A DNA stretch of 64,000 bases from Cannabis sativa (GCF_029168945.1 NC_083602.1:91274027-91338026), one strand, 5' to 3'. Numbered from the stretch's first letter, positions 11,377-21,844 are shown. The notes: a model not told the origin generated them from the sequence alone. Numbers and translations are program-made.

Positions 11377-12816
11377 TCAATCACAGAGAGGCTCTTTAAC
11401 CATAAGATTCATCTTTTGCTGAAGAAATTTAAGAACATCATCTCTTCCTTCCTTAATCAACAACTGTCTCAACCTCCCTAAAGTCACACCAGAAGGTCTA
11501 ATTCCCTTCTCTATCATCTCCTCCATTAAAACACAAGCTTGAGTAGCATCACCCTTCTCACACAACCCATTTATCAAAACCGAAAAAGTATGCATACTCG
11601 GAACAAACCTCTTCAACTTCATATATTTCCACACTTTCAAAGCCATCTCAATCTCATCCTTCTCACAAAACATCTTAATCATCATCGTATACGTGTCTGA
11701 ATCCGCCTCACACACCTTAATCATCCTCCTAAACACCTTAAACGCCTCTTCAGTCTTCCCTCTACCGATTAAACCATTTAACATCACATTACAAGTCCTC
11801 GAATTAGGCATAACCCCTTTCGAATCCATATCATTCAACACCCTATAAGCATTCTTAAACCGATCAACCTTAATAAAAGCACCAATCAAAGCATTATAAA
11901 CAACAACATCAGCTTCAACACCCTTACTTTCCATCTCCATAAAAGCACCAACAGCATCTTCAATCCTATTCTCAACCCCATAAGTATGAACCAAAACACT
12001 ATAAATAAAAGAAGTTGGTTTACAACCATTACAATCCATTGTCCTAACAATCCCAATGGCTTCATCAACTCTCCCAGCTTTACAAAGAACATCAACCATA
12101 ATACCATAAGTAACAATATCAACACTAATACCAAATTCAATCATATCTCTAAAAATTTCTCTAGCTTTAGGCAAATTAGGTTCTTTCCCCCACCCATCAA
12201 TCAAAATACTATAACTTTTAGAATCTGGCTCAAACCTACCCTTCATAGAATCAAAAACCTCTTGAGCTTTCCTAACATTCTTAGATTTACACAAAGCACT
12301 AAGAAGCCCATTAAAAGCAATCAAATTTGGTTCAACACCATACTTTTCCATAACATTAAAAGTATAAAGAGCTTCATCAATTTTCTGAGCTCTTGTATAT
12401 TTTCTCATAATAATACAAAAAGTTTCAACATTTATCAATTCCTTTGATCTCATACTACTCACCAATTCCCACATTAACTGATACTGGCGTATTTTAGCAA
12501 GTGACCCAATCATTGAATGGTAAGCTCTGACACTGTGGGAGGCATAGCTTCTCTGCTTGGCAGCCCACTCAAAGAATCTGTAGGTGAGCATTCCAGCATT
12601 CTGGAATCTGACAAGGACTTGTTCTACCATCTCTGTTGAAACCTTAACTCCAGTTTGGTCTAGTGCTGTTTGGATTGATGCAACTGGGTTTGACATCATG
12701 GCTTTGCAGATTCTTTCAGTTGGGTCTGGGATTTCCCTCTTGGGTTTTGTGGAAAAATTGAAACTTTTCCATAAGTTTGGCTTGGTGCAGAGTTTTTCAA
12801 CTTTGTTAAAGATCAT
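11377..12816 (-). CDS. P-class pentatricopeptide repeat protein, mitochondrial type (copy 1)
   Basis: An intronless, 479-residue P-class PPR protein; relatives bind organelle RNA and act in its processing, stability or translation. About ten tandem 35-residue repeats fill the protein after roughly residue 85 (for example VDIVTYGIMVDVLCKAGRVD and EADSDTYTMMIKMFCEKDEI). The N terminus is basic and free of acidic clusters, consistent with mitochondrial targeting, and the whole resembles the Arabidopsis At1g77360 type. An ATG 72 bases upstream (12888) is also in frame, but I chose 12816 because the upstream stretch is out of frame in the second copy (18523-19962), whereas MIFNKVEKLC is conserved in both. 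The two proteins differ at about six of 479 positions. No DYW or E domain is present. Confidence 0.93.
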   Translation of the reverse strand: MIFNKVEKLCTKPNLWKSFNFSTKPKREIPDPTERICKAMMSNPVASIQTALDQTGVKVSTEMVEQVLVRFQNAGMLTYRFFEWAAKQRSYASHSVRAYHSMIGSLAKIRQYQLMWELVSSMRSKELINVETFCIIMRKYTRAQKIDEALYTFNVMEKYGVEPNLIAFNGLLSALCKSKNVRKAQEVFDSMKGRFEPDSKSYSILIDGWGKEPNLPKAREIFRDMIEFGISVDIVTYGIMVDVLCKAGRVDEAIGIVRTMDCNGCKPTSFIYSVLVHTYGVENRIEDAVGAFMEMESKGVEADVVVYNALIGAFIKVDRFKNAYRVLNDMDSKGVMPNSRTCNVMLNGLIGRGKTEEAFKVFRRMIKVCEADSDTYTMMIKMFCEKDEIEMALKVWKYMKLKRFVPSMHTFSVLINGLCEKGDATQACVLMEEMIEKGIRPSGVTLGRLRQLLIKEGRDDVLKFLQQKMNLMVKEPLCD

Positions 12817-12890
12817 TTCTTTTTGATGAAATTTTAAGAATTGAGGCTTTTTTTTTCTAGGATCAGTGGAGCTTGGTGAGTTCTTCAATG

Positions 12891-12892
<2 letters not shown>

Positions 12893-12926
<34 letters not shown>
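12893..12926. repeat. (GA)n microsatellite in the PPR 5' leader
   Basis: An uninterrupted GA run; on the gene's sense strand it is a CT-rich tract just before the ATG, a common feature of plant 5' leaders. The second PPR copy has the same tract at about 20045-20079, so it predates the duplication. Confidence 0.9.
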
Positions 12927-12928
<2 letters not shown>

Positions 12929-13191
12929 TTGCGTTAGGCAAATATTACACAGAACGAGTCGACTGAGTCGGTTGGGAGGGCGGCGACGGCGAGTCAAGTA
13001 AAGTTCACAACTATTTTTATCACCTATTTTGAGTTAAGAGTTAGTTAATTTCTATAATTATTATTAAATTAAAATATATTTGATTTGATATTAAATTGCA
13101 TGATACTATCTCTAATGTCCTTTCATATTAATCTTTTTTTATATAAAAAACTAGAAAATAAAGTTAAAAAAGTTCATGTTAATTTTTAAGA

Positions 13192-13452
13192 GAGGAAATT
13201 GTACTCTATACCCTTTTTATATTGTCCTCTTTTATTTTTACCTTTTTTTTTAAAATCTATCATTTTTACCTCTTTTTTCAAAATATTGTACCGATTTTGC
13301 CCCTGTCACTTCAAGATACTCTCCATGTGATTCTCTTATGTAAGGATATTTTGGACACAATACATATAAAAAGAGGTATATTTCAAATAAATATAAAATT
13401 AGAGGTAAATTTGATTAATTGATGAATAAAAGAGGCATTTTTCAACTTACCC
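13192..13452 (-). mobile_element. 261-bp MITE, family A copy 1
   Basis: An inverted copy of the sequence at 21341-21601 and 55771-56031, with shared blocks such as tcacttcaagatactctcca. It is flanked by the 9-bp direct repeat atttttaag (13182-13190 and 13453-13461), which shows it arrived by its own insertion. The termini are short imperfect inverted repeats (gaggaaatt / gggtaagtt). Non-coding; superfamily not certain, the 9-bp duplication favouring Mutator-like. Confidence 0.75.
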
Positions 13453-13794
13453 ATTTTTAAGAAGTGTAGAATTTATTTCTTTTTATTATCAAATCGTTTA
13501 CTAGGGTTTTTCGTTCTTAAATTTTTAGCCATCAGAGATTGTCTTTTGCTCCAGATAGGTTGGATCGTCTCTTTGGCTTAGGTGTGGCTTGGTCATAGTT
13601 TGTGGTTTTGCTACTGTGATTAGTCTTGTCTCTGTGATATTTTTTGAGTGTCTTAAGTCTTATCTTTGTGACATGAGTTTGTTTTGTTTTATTTTGTTGT
13701 TGGCTCATCTTCATTGTTCTTCGTTGACTCGCCATCAAATCGATGTTAATAGTTAAGAATAAGAAGTTCTTTGTGATTGAAAGTGTTGTTAGTA

Positions 13795-14125
13795 GTGCAA
13801 TTTCGTACCTTTACAAAATTTGAGTGCTCAATCTACGAGGTTGAATAAACCTAGTGCAAAATTTTTATATTCTATTGTCGTGTCTTCTGAGCAGTGGATA
13901 AAACTGAATATAAGTATATTGGAGGTTAAATGTGATGCTATAATCTTTTTCTTTTGATTTTATTATAGTTTTTTTTGTCAAATAATTCGGGAATCAAGTA
14001 GCTGATGAACTGACTCGTTTTTCTAATTTTAATTCTGGTCATGTTTCCAATATAAAATATGTCCCGATTATATTGTATTTATTATTTTAGCGGATTGTTA
14101 TTAATAAAATTGCATAATTCCTTAT
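13795..14125 (+). mobile_element. LINE-derived RNase H relic, copy 1
   Basis: Translation of 13890-14095 gives disrupted but recognisable LINE RNase H sequence (EQWIKLNIS, then GNQVADELTRFSN, the typical C-terminal motif). A short A-run follows at about 14127. A related relic lies in reverse orientation at about 20330-20655, next to the other PPR copy. Heavily decayed. Confidence 0.6.
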
Positions 14126-15391
14126 AGAAAAAAAAATATTGAATTATATACCATGATTTATAAGAAGATAGCAATATTAAAGGGTAGCAATAATATCTAT
14201 CATTAATTTGAGTCATATAATTGAATACCAACTTCCACATTTTTTTTATTTTTTTTCTTTTCTTTTATAAAAACTTTCCCGAAATTTTAATTTAATTATT
14301 TTTATAAAAAATTACTAATTATTTGCAAAGCTTGCTAAAAATGTTGGATCAACATGATCTTGCTATTTAAAAAAAGGAAAAAAAATGTTTATATTTGGAG
14401 ACTAATATCTTATTATATAGAAATACAAAAAACAACAATGAAGACTTAATTGATATTGTTCTTAAAGGACTACTCAATTGTGTTTTACATCTCATCAACA
14501 TACAATAAAGTTTTAGTTGACTTCAAATATAGATGAAGAAATAACTCATTTCTCACTTTTTAACCCTTCTCAAAAATAAATTAGTGGCCCTTTTTCTTTC
14601 ATTTTTTCTTTCTATTACATTGCTCTTCTGCCTGAAAATTACAAGGAATTGAACAAGAGTAAAATGCCCATGAAGAGATTGGCCTTGGCCCCTCATATGA
14701 AAAGTATAAGAAAGAATCAACCAATCATTTTAGCTGTAAAGGTTTAAGATTGCTACCTAAAAAGGTAGTGAAACTTGAATGAGTTCACACTTGCAACTTT
14801 GATTCATCTAAGATCAACTCAATATGAAAATTTCAATCAAACATAAGAAGGCACTCAGCTCAACCCGAAATACAGATCAAGTACAACACATTTACTCCGA
14901 TAAGCTAGTACACCCGAAAGGGCGAACAGGGGAGAACAAATGTCATGGGACCGAGACATAACCCGAAATACTCAACTCTGCAACATTCACCACTCAATAA
15001 TTCCATTCTTTAAACCAACCTATACATATAAGCAACAAATCTCTAAATTTGTAAGCTGATAATTTCATTTGTTTATAATGAAGAAAGAAGAGCAATGTAA
15101 GTATATGTACAAGGAAACAAGCACTAACAAAATGATAACATTGTAATCTTTGATTTCAGTTACAGTTTTCTCATGCTTTTGTGAATCTAATACTAAAATT
15201 AAAGAACTACAGAAATATAAACCAAACTATTTAAATAAACAAATTAAAAATGAAAAAAAATGTATAGAGATCTGATTCTCCTACCTATATCAACAGAAAA
15301 ACGAAGTACAGAAACTGCAAAATTTCGGGTAAGAGAAAGAGATACCAGTCTCTCTATCCTTTCGAGATCTCTAATCATGTATCGATCCTAG

Positions 15392-15658
15392 TTACTTGTT
15401 ATGAATTGGATTGGATTCACTAGAAGGTGCTGCTTTTAAACTTGTCTCAACAGATCTCAGAGGATCCTCCAATGTCCTTTTATTCAACTCTTTCGGATTT
15501 GAAGCTGATAAAACGAGCAGCAATCTTCTGTGTTGGTTTCTATCTCTTGTGTGAATTCGTCTCTCTTCGAGAAGTGACAATGAAGAAAAAGAAGTCACTA
15601 GAGTTTGCATGAGAATCAAGACAAAGAACAAAACCAGATGTATGTGAATCGTTTTCAT
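15392..15658 (-). CDS. Small secreted peptide precursor, CLE-like
   Basis: An 88-residue, single-exon precursor. The first 23 residues form a clear signal peptide (LVLFFVLILMQTLVTS), the middle is basic and variable, and the C terminus ends KAAPSSESNPIHNK. The last residues fit the CLE dodecapeptide pattern in its second half (S5, N8, P9, I10, H11, N12), but the usual V-P-x-G-P first half is replaced by A-P-S-S-E-S. CLE peptides are processed, secreted and read by LRR receptor kinases in meristem and vascular control. The architecture (signal, variable linker, conserved tail at the extreme C terminus) is seen directly; the family call is an inference, and an IDA-like or unassigned peptide is possible. 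It sits alone between the PPR and LIP2 genes. Confidence 0.55.
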   Translation of the reverse strand: MKTIHIHLVLFFVLILMQTLVTSFSSLSLLEERRIHTRDRNQHRRLLLVLSASNPKELNKRTLEDPLRSVETSLKAAPSSESNPIHNK

Positions 15659-15776
15659 GGCTGAGATCGGGCAATAAGAAGAAAAAGCAGATAGTAATGA
15701 AGTGTTCTATTATCTAAAAAAAGTGAGAGTATACATTACATGTTATGTGAAATTTTTAAGCTAAAGGGTAAGCTTA

Positions 15777-15790
15777 ATATATAGATATTA
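15777..15790 (-). promoter_or_regulatory. Candidate TATA region of the small peptide gene
   Basis: A tatata-rich stretch on the minus strand about 120 bp upstream of the ATG at 15658. Position and composition only. Confidence 0.25.
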
Positions 15791-17152
15791 GCTCAATATA
15801 TAACTAATTTTTCTTGCTGACAAGATTTGGAACCAACAACTAGTTTAGTCAAACAGTTTCTTGCTGAAAAAGTTACTTAGTGTTTTACTATGACAGATGA
15901 AAACTTTTCTACAGGCTGGTGACAAAATGACAGAAAAATCCTATGTTTCTGACTATTCATAGTAGAAGCATAATTATTAAGAGTTGGAAATACTAAAGTA
16001 TTCATGATTAGATATTTTACCTGTTCCTTGTTTGTTCTGCTTATTCTTTAGAACTTAGTAGTAGTAGTAGTAGCTGCTGATCATGTGATGCAAAAGTTAA
16101 GTATAATATTCTCTGACTTGTCTGAAAAATAAAATGAAAATGATTAATTTATAAAATGACTCATGTGACAAATCACATGAGACCAAATCAGTGACCTCTC
16201 ATTTTCTTGTACTTCTTTGTTTTAATAAGTAAAAATAGTACCCAAAAGCATAATGAGTTTGACAAGTACAGCTAAAGTTGGCTGTGGAAATGAAATCCAC
16301 ATCATCATCTTCATAGGAAACTTCCCTGTTTTCCTTTGGCAAATCTTTCTTCTTCTGATAATTTCCAACCAAAGTCAAATTTCTTGACTGTTATTTTGAA
16401 AACCTGCACACTTGAAGAAACTCAAGAAAAATATTTGATTAGAATTTTTATGGACCAAATTTAACCAAGATAAAGTTTTAAGGTGTTTGAATATCGAAAA
16501 TGAAAACAGAACATGGATTTCGGAGAGTAGAAAGTGGTTTCATTCATTAGTGAACCAACCCAAACCTAATCCATCTACATTCTCCAAAGGATATTAGAAT
16601 AATCATTTCTAGGATTTGCTTGATTAAACTAAGTGATTTGCATCAATAATTTAGTCAACCAATCTACTTAAATTAACAAGGTATGGAGAAAGCATTTTAT
16701 TGCTTATCATAAGTTGATGAGAATTACATTACAAGATCTGATGATGAAACTCCTATGCTCAAGCTATCAAGTTGTTATTTTACGGCTACAATTCGAAATA
16801 CATGTGGATAAAAAGATTCTCTAAAGAAAAAACATGTGGTCCATGTTAGTAGCACTAGTGTAGATGAACAGTGTTGACTTAACTCAATCCTTTGAGTTTG
16901 AATGCATACTCAAACACTGTATAACTTAAATTAGAAAACAAAGTAACATGATTTTCGGTACCAAACGTGCTAGTAAACAAGATGGTATTTTATTAAATAA
17001 ACAATTTCATGGAACTTGAGTCAATAAGATCCATTAGGATGGTCTTTGGTCCCAAGGCTTACCTAATTACAAGTCGAAATTCTCAAGCTTTGAAAACTTG
17101 GAAAGATATTAAGATCTAACCTTATGTATTAATCATATAAAGAATAATTATC
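15791..17152. other. Intergenic, no gene seen
   Basis: Upstream region of the peptide gene and 3' flank of LIP2. A short (tag)n run lies at about 16056-16073. No coding region, RNA gene or clear transposon end was recognised. Confidence 0.5.
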
Positions 17153-17863
17153 TCATTCAATTTCGCAATCATCAGACAATAATACAGACGCATTCTCCTT
17201 CCACGAAACACTGCTATACCCAAATTGTCTTGCGAAACAAGAAATCAACTGCTCTTGAATTATTTCTTCGGCGGGAAGCACCGAATTTGTCTCCTTTCTC
17301 AATGATGTAACTCCTTTATTTGCAATCCCACATGGCACTATGTGCTTAAAATAGTTCAAATCTGGATCAATATTAAATGCCAACCCATGAGAGGTGACTG
17401 CATACGAAATTTTAACCCCAATTGCACCAATTTTTCTCTCACCAACCCAAACACCCGTTTCACCTGCTTCTCCAGGTTTAGCTTTGACACCATACAAAGA
17501 TGCCAATTCAATCATAGTTGACTCAAGTTTCTCCACATAACTCCGAGCACCAAGTCCAATATCCCTTAACGAAACAATGGGATACAATATCGCTTGATGT
17601 GGACCGTGAAAAGTTATATCCCCTCCCCTCAATGTATAGCATAATTCAGCTCCTATACTTTTTAAATCAGACTCGGGAATCAGTAAATTGTGATCAGTCC
17701 TTCGTTTTCCAAGGGTATATGTAGGCGGGTGTTGCAAAGACAAAATAGTATCGGGAATCTTATTAACTTTCCTAGCACTTACCAGTTTGTCCTGCAGTTT
17801 ATGAGCTTCCAAATAGTTGACAATGCCCATCTTCCATACCTCGAGATTTCGAGGACCTCTCAT
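17153..17863 (-). CDS. LIP2: Lipoyl(octanoyl) transferase, mitochondrial LIP2
   Basis: Transfers the octanoyl group from acyl carrier protein to target lysines (such as glycine-cleavage H protein), the first step of protein lipoylation before lipoyl synthase acts. The 236-residue product has the LipB family signature RGGDITFHGPHQ (79-90), the proposed catalytic Cys178 in HIVPCGIANKG and Lys144 in GERKIGAIG. Length and the start MRGPRNLEVWK match Arabidopsis LIP2 (At1g04640), which also lacks an obvious long transit extension. The coding region is one exon. A splice-acceptor-like tgatacag lies a few bases before the ATG, suggesting a 5' UTR intron; this is inferred. It lies between the two PPR copies and is itself not duplicated here. 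Confidence 0.94.
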   Translation of the reverse strand: MRGPRNLEVWKMGIVNYLEAHKLQDKLVSARKVNKIPDTILSLQHPPTYTLGKRRTDHNLLIPESDLKSIGAELCYTLRGGDITFHGPHQAILYPIVSLRDIGLGARSYVEKLESTMIELASLYGVKAKPGEAGETGVWVGERKIGAIGVKISYAVTSHGLAFNIDPDLNYFKHIVPCGIANKGVTSLRKETNSVLPAEEIIQEQLISCFARQFGYSSVSWKENASVLLSDDCEIE

Positions 17864-18522
17864 TCCCCTGTATCACAGTAAAACTTCAATATTACAACTC
17901 GGATTAATGGGCATGTGTTTCTTTCAATTAAATTTTCGTTTTTTGATCACATGATAACCACTCATCACTACCAAAAACTACCAAAAACAATATTAAAAGA
18001 CTCAAATTCTATTAATGGAAAATTTAATGGGGTCCATGAGGAACACAATTTGTTTATTTATTTGGCACATTAGCATCACATGCCTTTACACCTATTTAAA
18101 ATATAAGGGAGTTTCACTACTAATTACCTTATATTTTAAATAGGTGTAAAGCATACTCATATATGACTTGTGATTCAACTATATGAACATAGCCAAAATT
18201 GAAAGTTCATGAGCTAAAAATTGAGCCAAAAACATAGCTGGGAATAGTAAAGTAACACATTTCAAAACAAAGTGTCAAATCAATAATGATGCATAAGAAC
18301 ATAAAGTAGTTAGAAAGCAATAGTATTAAGATTATGATTCAAGTCCATCAACACACAAGAAAACTTTAGTTGGTTACAAAAAATGGGGATTGAGCAAGGT
18401 TGAACATCTACTTCAATTTCAAATCATTAACAACATGAATAACAATCTTAATATTTTCTTGTTATATACATAATCAACAAAAGAAAAAGAAATATATATC
18501 CCTTTTGGCATAGAGTTCTTAC
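17864..18522. other. LIP2 5' flank and PPR copy 2 3' flank
   Basis: No gene. The junction with the duplicated segment is at about 18107-18129 and is marked by a 23-bp perfect hairpin (18084-18151). From 18129 the sequence repeats 10987-11376. Confidence 0.65.
18084..18151. repeat. Perfect 23-bp hairpin at the duplication breakpoint
   Basis: Arms 18084-18106 and 18129-18151 are exact reverse complements (arm contains cacctatttaaaatataa). The 22-base loop (gggagtttcactactaatta and two more bases) resembles the right tip of the foldback element at 10965-10986. The right arm is the first sequence shared with PPR copy 1. Confidence 0.85.
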
Positions 18523-19962
18523 TCAATCACAGAGAGGCTCTTTAACCATAAGATTCATCTTTTGCTGAAGAAATTTGAGAACATCATCTCTTCCTTCCTT
18601 AACCAACAACTGTCTCAACCTCCCTATAGTCACACCAGAAGGTCTAATTCCCTTCTCTATCATCTCCTCCATTAAAACACAAGCTTGAGTAGCATCACCC
18701 TTCTCACACAACCCATTAATCAAAACCGAAAAAGTATGCATACTCGGAACAAACCTCTTCAACTTCATGTATTTCCACACTTTCAAAGCCATCTCAATCT
18801 CATCCTTCTCACAAAACATCTTTATCATCATCGTATACGTGTCTGAATCCGCCTCACACACTTTAATCATCCTCCTAAACACCTTAAACGCCTCTTCAGT
18901 CTTCCCTCTACCGATCAAACCATTTAACATCACATTACAAGTCCTCGAATTAGGCATAACCCCTTTCGAATCCATATCATTCAACACCCTATAAGCATTC
19001 TTAAACCGATCAACCTTAATAAAAGCACCAATCAAAGCATTATAAACAACAACATCAGCTTCAACACCCCTACTTTCCATCTCCATAAAAGCATCAACAG
19101 CATCTTCAATCCTATTCTCAACCCCATAAGTATGAACCAAAACACTATAAATAAAAGAAGTTGGTTTACAACCATTACAATCCATTGTCCTAACAATCCC
19201 AATAGCTTCATCAACTCTCCCAGCTTTACAAAGAACATCAACCATAATACCATAAGTAACAATATCAACACTAATACCAAATTCAATCATATCTCTAAAA
19301 ATTTCTCTAGCTTTAGGCAAATTAGGTTCTTTCCCCCACCCATCAATCAAAATACTATAACTTTTAGAATCTGGCTCAAACCTACCCTTCATAGAATCAA
19401 AAACCTCTTGAGCTTTCCTAACATTCTTAGATTTACACAAAGCACTAAGAAGCCCATTAAAAGCAATCAAATTTGGTTCAACACCATACCTTTCCATAAC
19501 ATTAAAAGTATAAAGAGCTTCATCAATTTTCTGAGCTCTTGTATATTTTCTCATAATAATACAAAAAGTTTCAACATTTATCAATTCCTTTGATCTCATA
19601 CTACTCACCAATTCCCACATCAACTGATACTGCCGTATTTTAGCAAGTGACCCAATCATTGAATGGTAAGCTCTGACACTGTGGGATGCATAGCCTCTCT
19701 GCTTGGCAGCCCACTCAAAGAATCTGTAGGTGAGCATTCCAGCATTCTGGAATCTGACAAGGACTTGTTCTACCATCTCTGTTGAAACCTTAACTCCAGT
19801 TTGGTCTAGTGCTGTTTGGATTGATGCAACTGGATTTGACATCATGGCTTTGCAGATTCTTTCAGTTGGATCTGGGATTTCCCTCTTGGGTTTTGTGGAA
19901 AAATTGAAACTTTTCCATAAGTTTGGCTTGGTGCAAAGTTTTTCAACTTTGTTAAAGATCAT
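18523..19962 (-). CDS. P-class pentatricopeptide repeat protein, mitochondrial type (copy 2)
   Basis: The 479-residue, intronless duplicate of 11377-12816. Differences seen by eye are six: S/G before YASH, K/R in MERYG, G/D in AVDAF, K/R in MESRG, L/I in VTIGRL, I/V in LLVKEG. All repeats are intact and there is no stop or frameshift, so both copies look functional. The 5' leader with its GA tract and the 3' flank are duplicated too (18129-20320 against 10987-13155). Upstream of the ATG, bases in the poly-A stretch differ from copy 1 and close the frame used by the longer N-terminal extension there, which supports this start for both genes. Confidence 0.93.
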   Translation of the reverse strand: MIFNKVEKLCTKPNLWKSFNFSTKPKREIPDPTERICKAMMSNPVASIQTALDQTGVKVSTEMVEQVLVRFQNAGMLTYRFFEWAAKQRGYASHSVRAYHSMIGSLAKIRQYQLMWELVSSMRSKELINVETFCIIMRKYTRAQKIDEALYTFNVMERYGVEPNLIAFNGLLSALCKSKNVRKAQEVFDSMKGRFEPDSKSYSILIDGWGKEPNLPKAREIFRDMIEFGISVDIVTYGIMVDVLCKAGRVDEAIGIVRTMDCNGCKPTSFIYSVLVHTYGVENRIEDAVDAFMEMESRGVEADVVVYNALIGAFIKVDRFKNAYRVLNDMDSKGVMPNSRTCNVMLNGLIGRGKTEEAFKVFRRMIKVCEADSDTYTMMIKMFCEKDEIEMALKVWKYMKLKRFVPSMHTFSVLINGLCEKGDATQACVLMEEMIEKGIRPSGVTIGRLRQLLVKEGRDDVLKFLQQKMNLMVKEPLCD

Positions 19963-20041
19963 TTCTTTTTGATGAAATTTTGAGAATTGAGGCTTTTTTT
20001 TTTCTCGGATCAGTGGGGCTTGGTGAGTTCATCTATGGTAG

Positions 20042-20044
<3 letters not shown>

Positions 20045-20079
<35 letters not shown>
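20045..20079. repeat. (GA)n microsatellite in PPR copy 2 leader
   Basis: Counterpart of the tract at 12893-12926; on the sense strand a CT tract before the ATG. Confidence 0.9.
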
Positions 20080-20081
<2 letters not shown>

Positions 20082-20325
20082 TTGCGTTAGCCAAATGTTA
20101 CACAGATCGAGTCGACTGAGTCGGTTGGGAGGGCGGCGACGGCGAGTCAAGTAAAGTTCAAAACTATTTTTATCACCTATTTTGAGTTAATAGTTAGTTA
20201 ATTTCTATAATTATTATTAAATTAAAACATATCGAATTTGATATTAAATTATACTAATAATATTATGACACTCTTTTTACATTAAATTTTTTATATAAAA
20301 AATTAGAAAATAAAGTTAGCACGCT

Positions 20326-20655
20326 TTGCATCAACATGTATCCAACATTTTTAGCACGCTTTGCAAATAATTAGTAATATTTTATAAAAGTAACCAGCTA
20401 AAATACTACGTGCAATCTAATCGGGACATATCTTGCATTGAAAACATGACCATAATTAAAATTAGAAAAATGAGTTCATCAGCTACTTGATTCCCGAATC
20501 GTTTGACAAAAAAAGTAAAGCTTCAATATACTTATATTCAATTTTATCCAGTGCTCAGAAGACACGACAATGGAAAATTTACACCAAGTTCATTCAACCT
20601 CGTAGATTGAGCACTCAACTTTTGTAAAGGTACGAAATTGTACTACTTAGTTCAT
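20326..20655 (-). mobile_element. LINE-derived RNase H relic, copy 2 (inverted)
   Basis: Reverse-complement match to 13797-14090 and 14318-14360, with shared blocks such as gattcccgaatcgtttgaca / tcaaataattcgggaatcaa and aacctcgtagattgagcact. Missing the roughly 190 bp that copy 1 has between the two matching blocks. Orientation is opposite although the neighbouring PPR segments are direct repeats. Confidence 0.65.
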
Positions 20656-21340
20656 GTCAAAAACAGAGAATATGAACTATCGAAGTCAGGGTACTAACCT
20701 TGTGATACCTAAAACATCATAAAAATATCAGAATTTATCAAAGAGTATTCTTTAATCTACATTTGATTGTCAGGGACCTTGTTCCTATCAATATCGACTG
20801 AGTCTTATGACTTTGGAGCAGGAAATGTAAAAGTCTCCCTAACAAGTTTTATCTACATTGGCTTTTCGCTAAATTTATCATAAGTTTAGATACTTTAAAC
20901 TAAGTTATGTGTTTTATTTTCTAAGAATTTGAAAATAAAAAGATTAAAAATATCATTACAAAAAAAAAAATACCTATTAATCGGAAATAACGCCGTACGT
21001 CCACCACTGTTAAACGCTTCGTTCTTCTCTGCAACCACAAGGTGTACCTTGAGATATTTGGTGTCTGTTAAGGTATGGTGATGATGTTGAATGTGATGAA
21101 TATGTAGACAAGTTTGAAAAACAAAAATTGAATTTTTGAGATGATGAATATGATGAATACCTTGAGATATTAATATTCTCTGTTAAGTTTGAAAGAGAAA
21201 AATTGAATTTTTGAGTAGAGATAGTGGCTGCTGTGCTTTAGGGTTAGAAAATATATAGCTTTTATATTAGGGTTTTATTAGTTGGGCTGTTATTGTGTTT
21301 GGGCCCAATTACTCTTGTCAGAAAAGAGTCTTTGATTCTT

Positions 21341-21601
21341 GGAGTATGTTGAAAAATACCACTTTTATTAATCAATTAATTAAATTTACCTCTAATTTTA
21401 TATTTAATTGAAATATACTTCTTTTTATATGTATTGTACCAAAAATACTCTAACATAAGAGAGTCACATGGAGAATATCTTGAAGTGACAGGGACAAAAT
21501 TGGTACAATATTTTAAAAAAGAGGTAAAAATGATAGACTTTAAAAAAGAGGGTAAAAATAAAAGAGGACAATATGAAAAGGGTATAGAGTGTAATTTCCT
21601 C
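21341..21601 (+). mobile_element. 261-bp MITE, family A copy 2
   Basis: Nearly colinear with 55771-56031 over its whole length (shared gggacaaaattggtacaat, taaaagaggacaatat). No clear target duplication remains at this copy. Non-coding. Confidence 0.7.
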
Positions 21602-21844
21602 CAGAAGATTTTTTTGTTGGTTGGCTGGACAAATAGGTCTTACCTTTTTTTTTTTACTTTATTTAAATTTAACTTTAAATAAACTTTTATAGTATTGTAT
21701 CCAAATTATTTTAATACTCATATAACTAAGACATAATTTCAAATATAATAATTTGTGTTCTTGTAGATGGATGTGTAGGTTTGTAAGTTAGTTAGGAGAA
21801 TTCTTTATTAAAGAATAATAAAAACTATCATATGAATATCAGAA

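Larger units (their letters stand above)
12927..15391. other. Gene-free interval with LINE relic and MITE
   Basis: Up to about 13155 the sequence is the duplicated 5' flank of the PPR gene (matches about 20080-20320). It then holds a 261-bp MITE (13192-13452), a LINE RNase H relic (about 13795-14125) and AT-rich DNA. From 14380 to 15391 I see nothing beyond the probable 3' UTR of the small peptide gene. Confidence 0.6.

Noticed and set aside
11986..12447. Long antisense open frame across the PPR genes (also 19132-19593)
   Set aside because: Mirror of the PPR coding strand with Asn/Ile/Lys-rich composition and no family features; a by-product of codon bias.
12817..12888. 24-residue N-terminal extension of PPR copy 1
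   Set aside because: The frame is not kept in the near-identical second copy, so the downstream ATG is the better start.
13532..13738. Minus-strand frame of 68 codons (Lys/Thr/Gln-rich)
   Set aside because: No homology or signal; opposite strand of sequence leading into the LINE relic.
20970..21060. Possible exon on the minus strand (VVAEKNEAFNSGGRTALF)
   Set aside because: A donor-like gtattt follows, but no second exon, start or family match was found.
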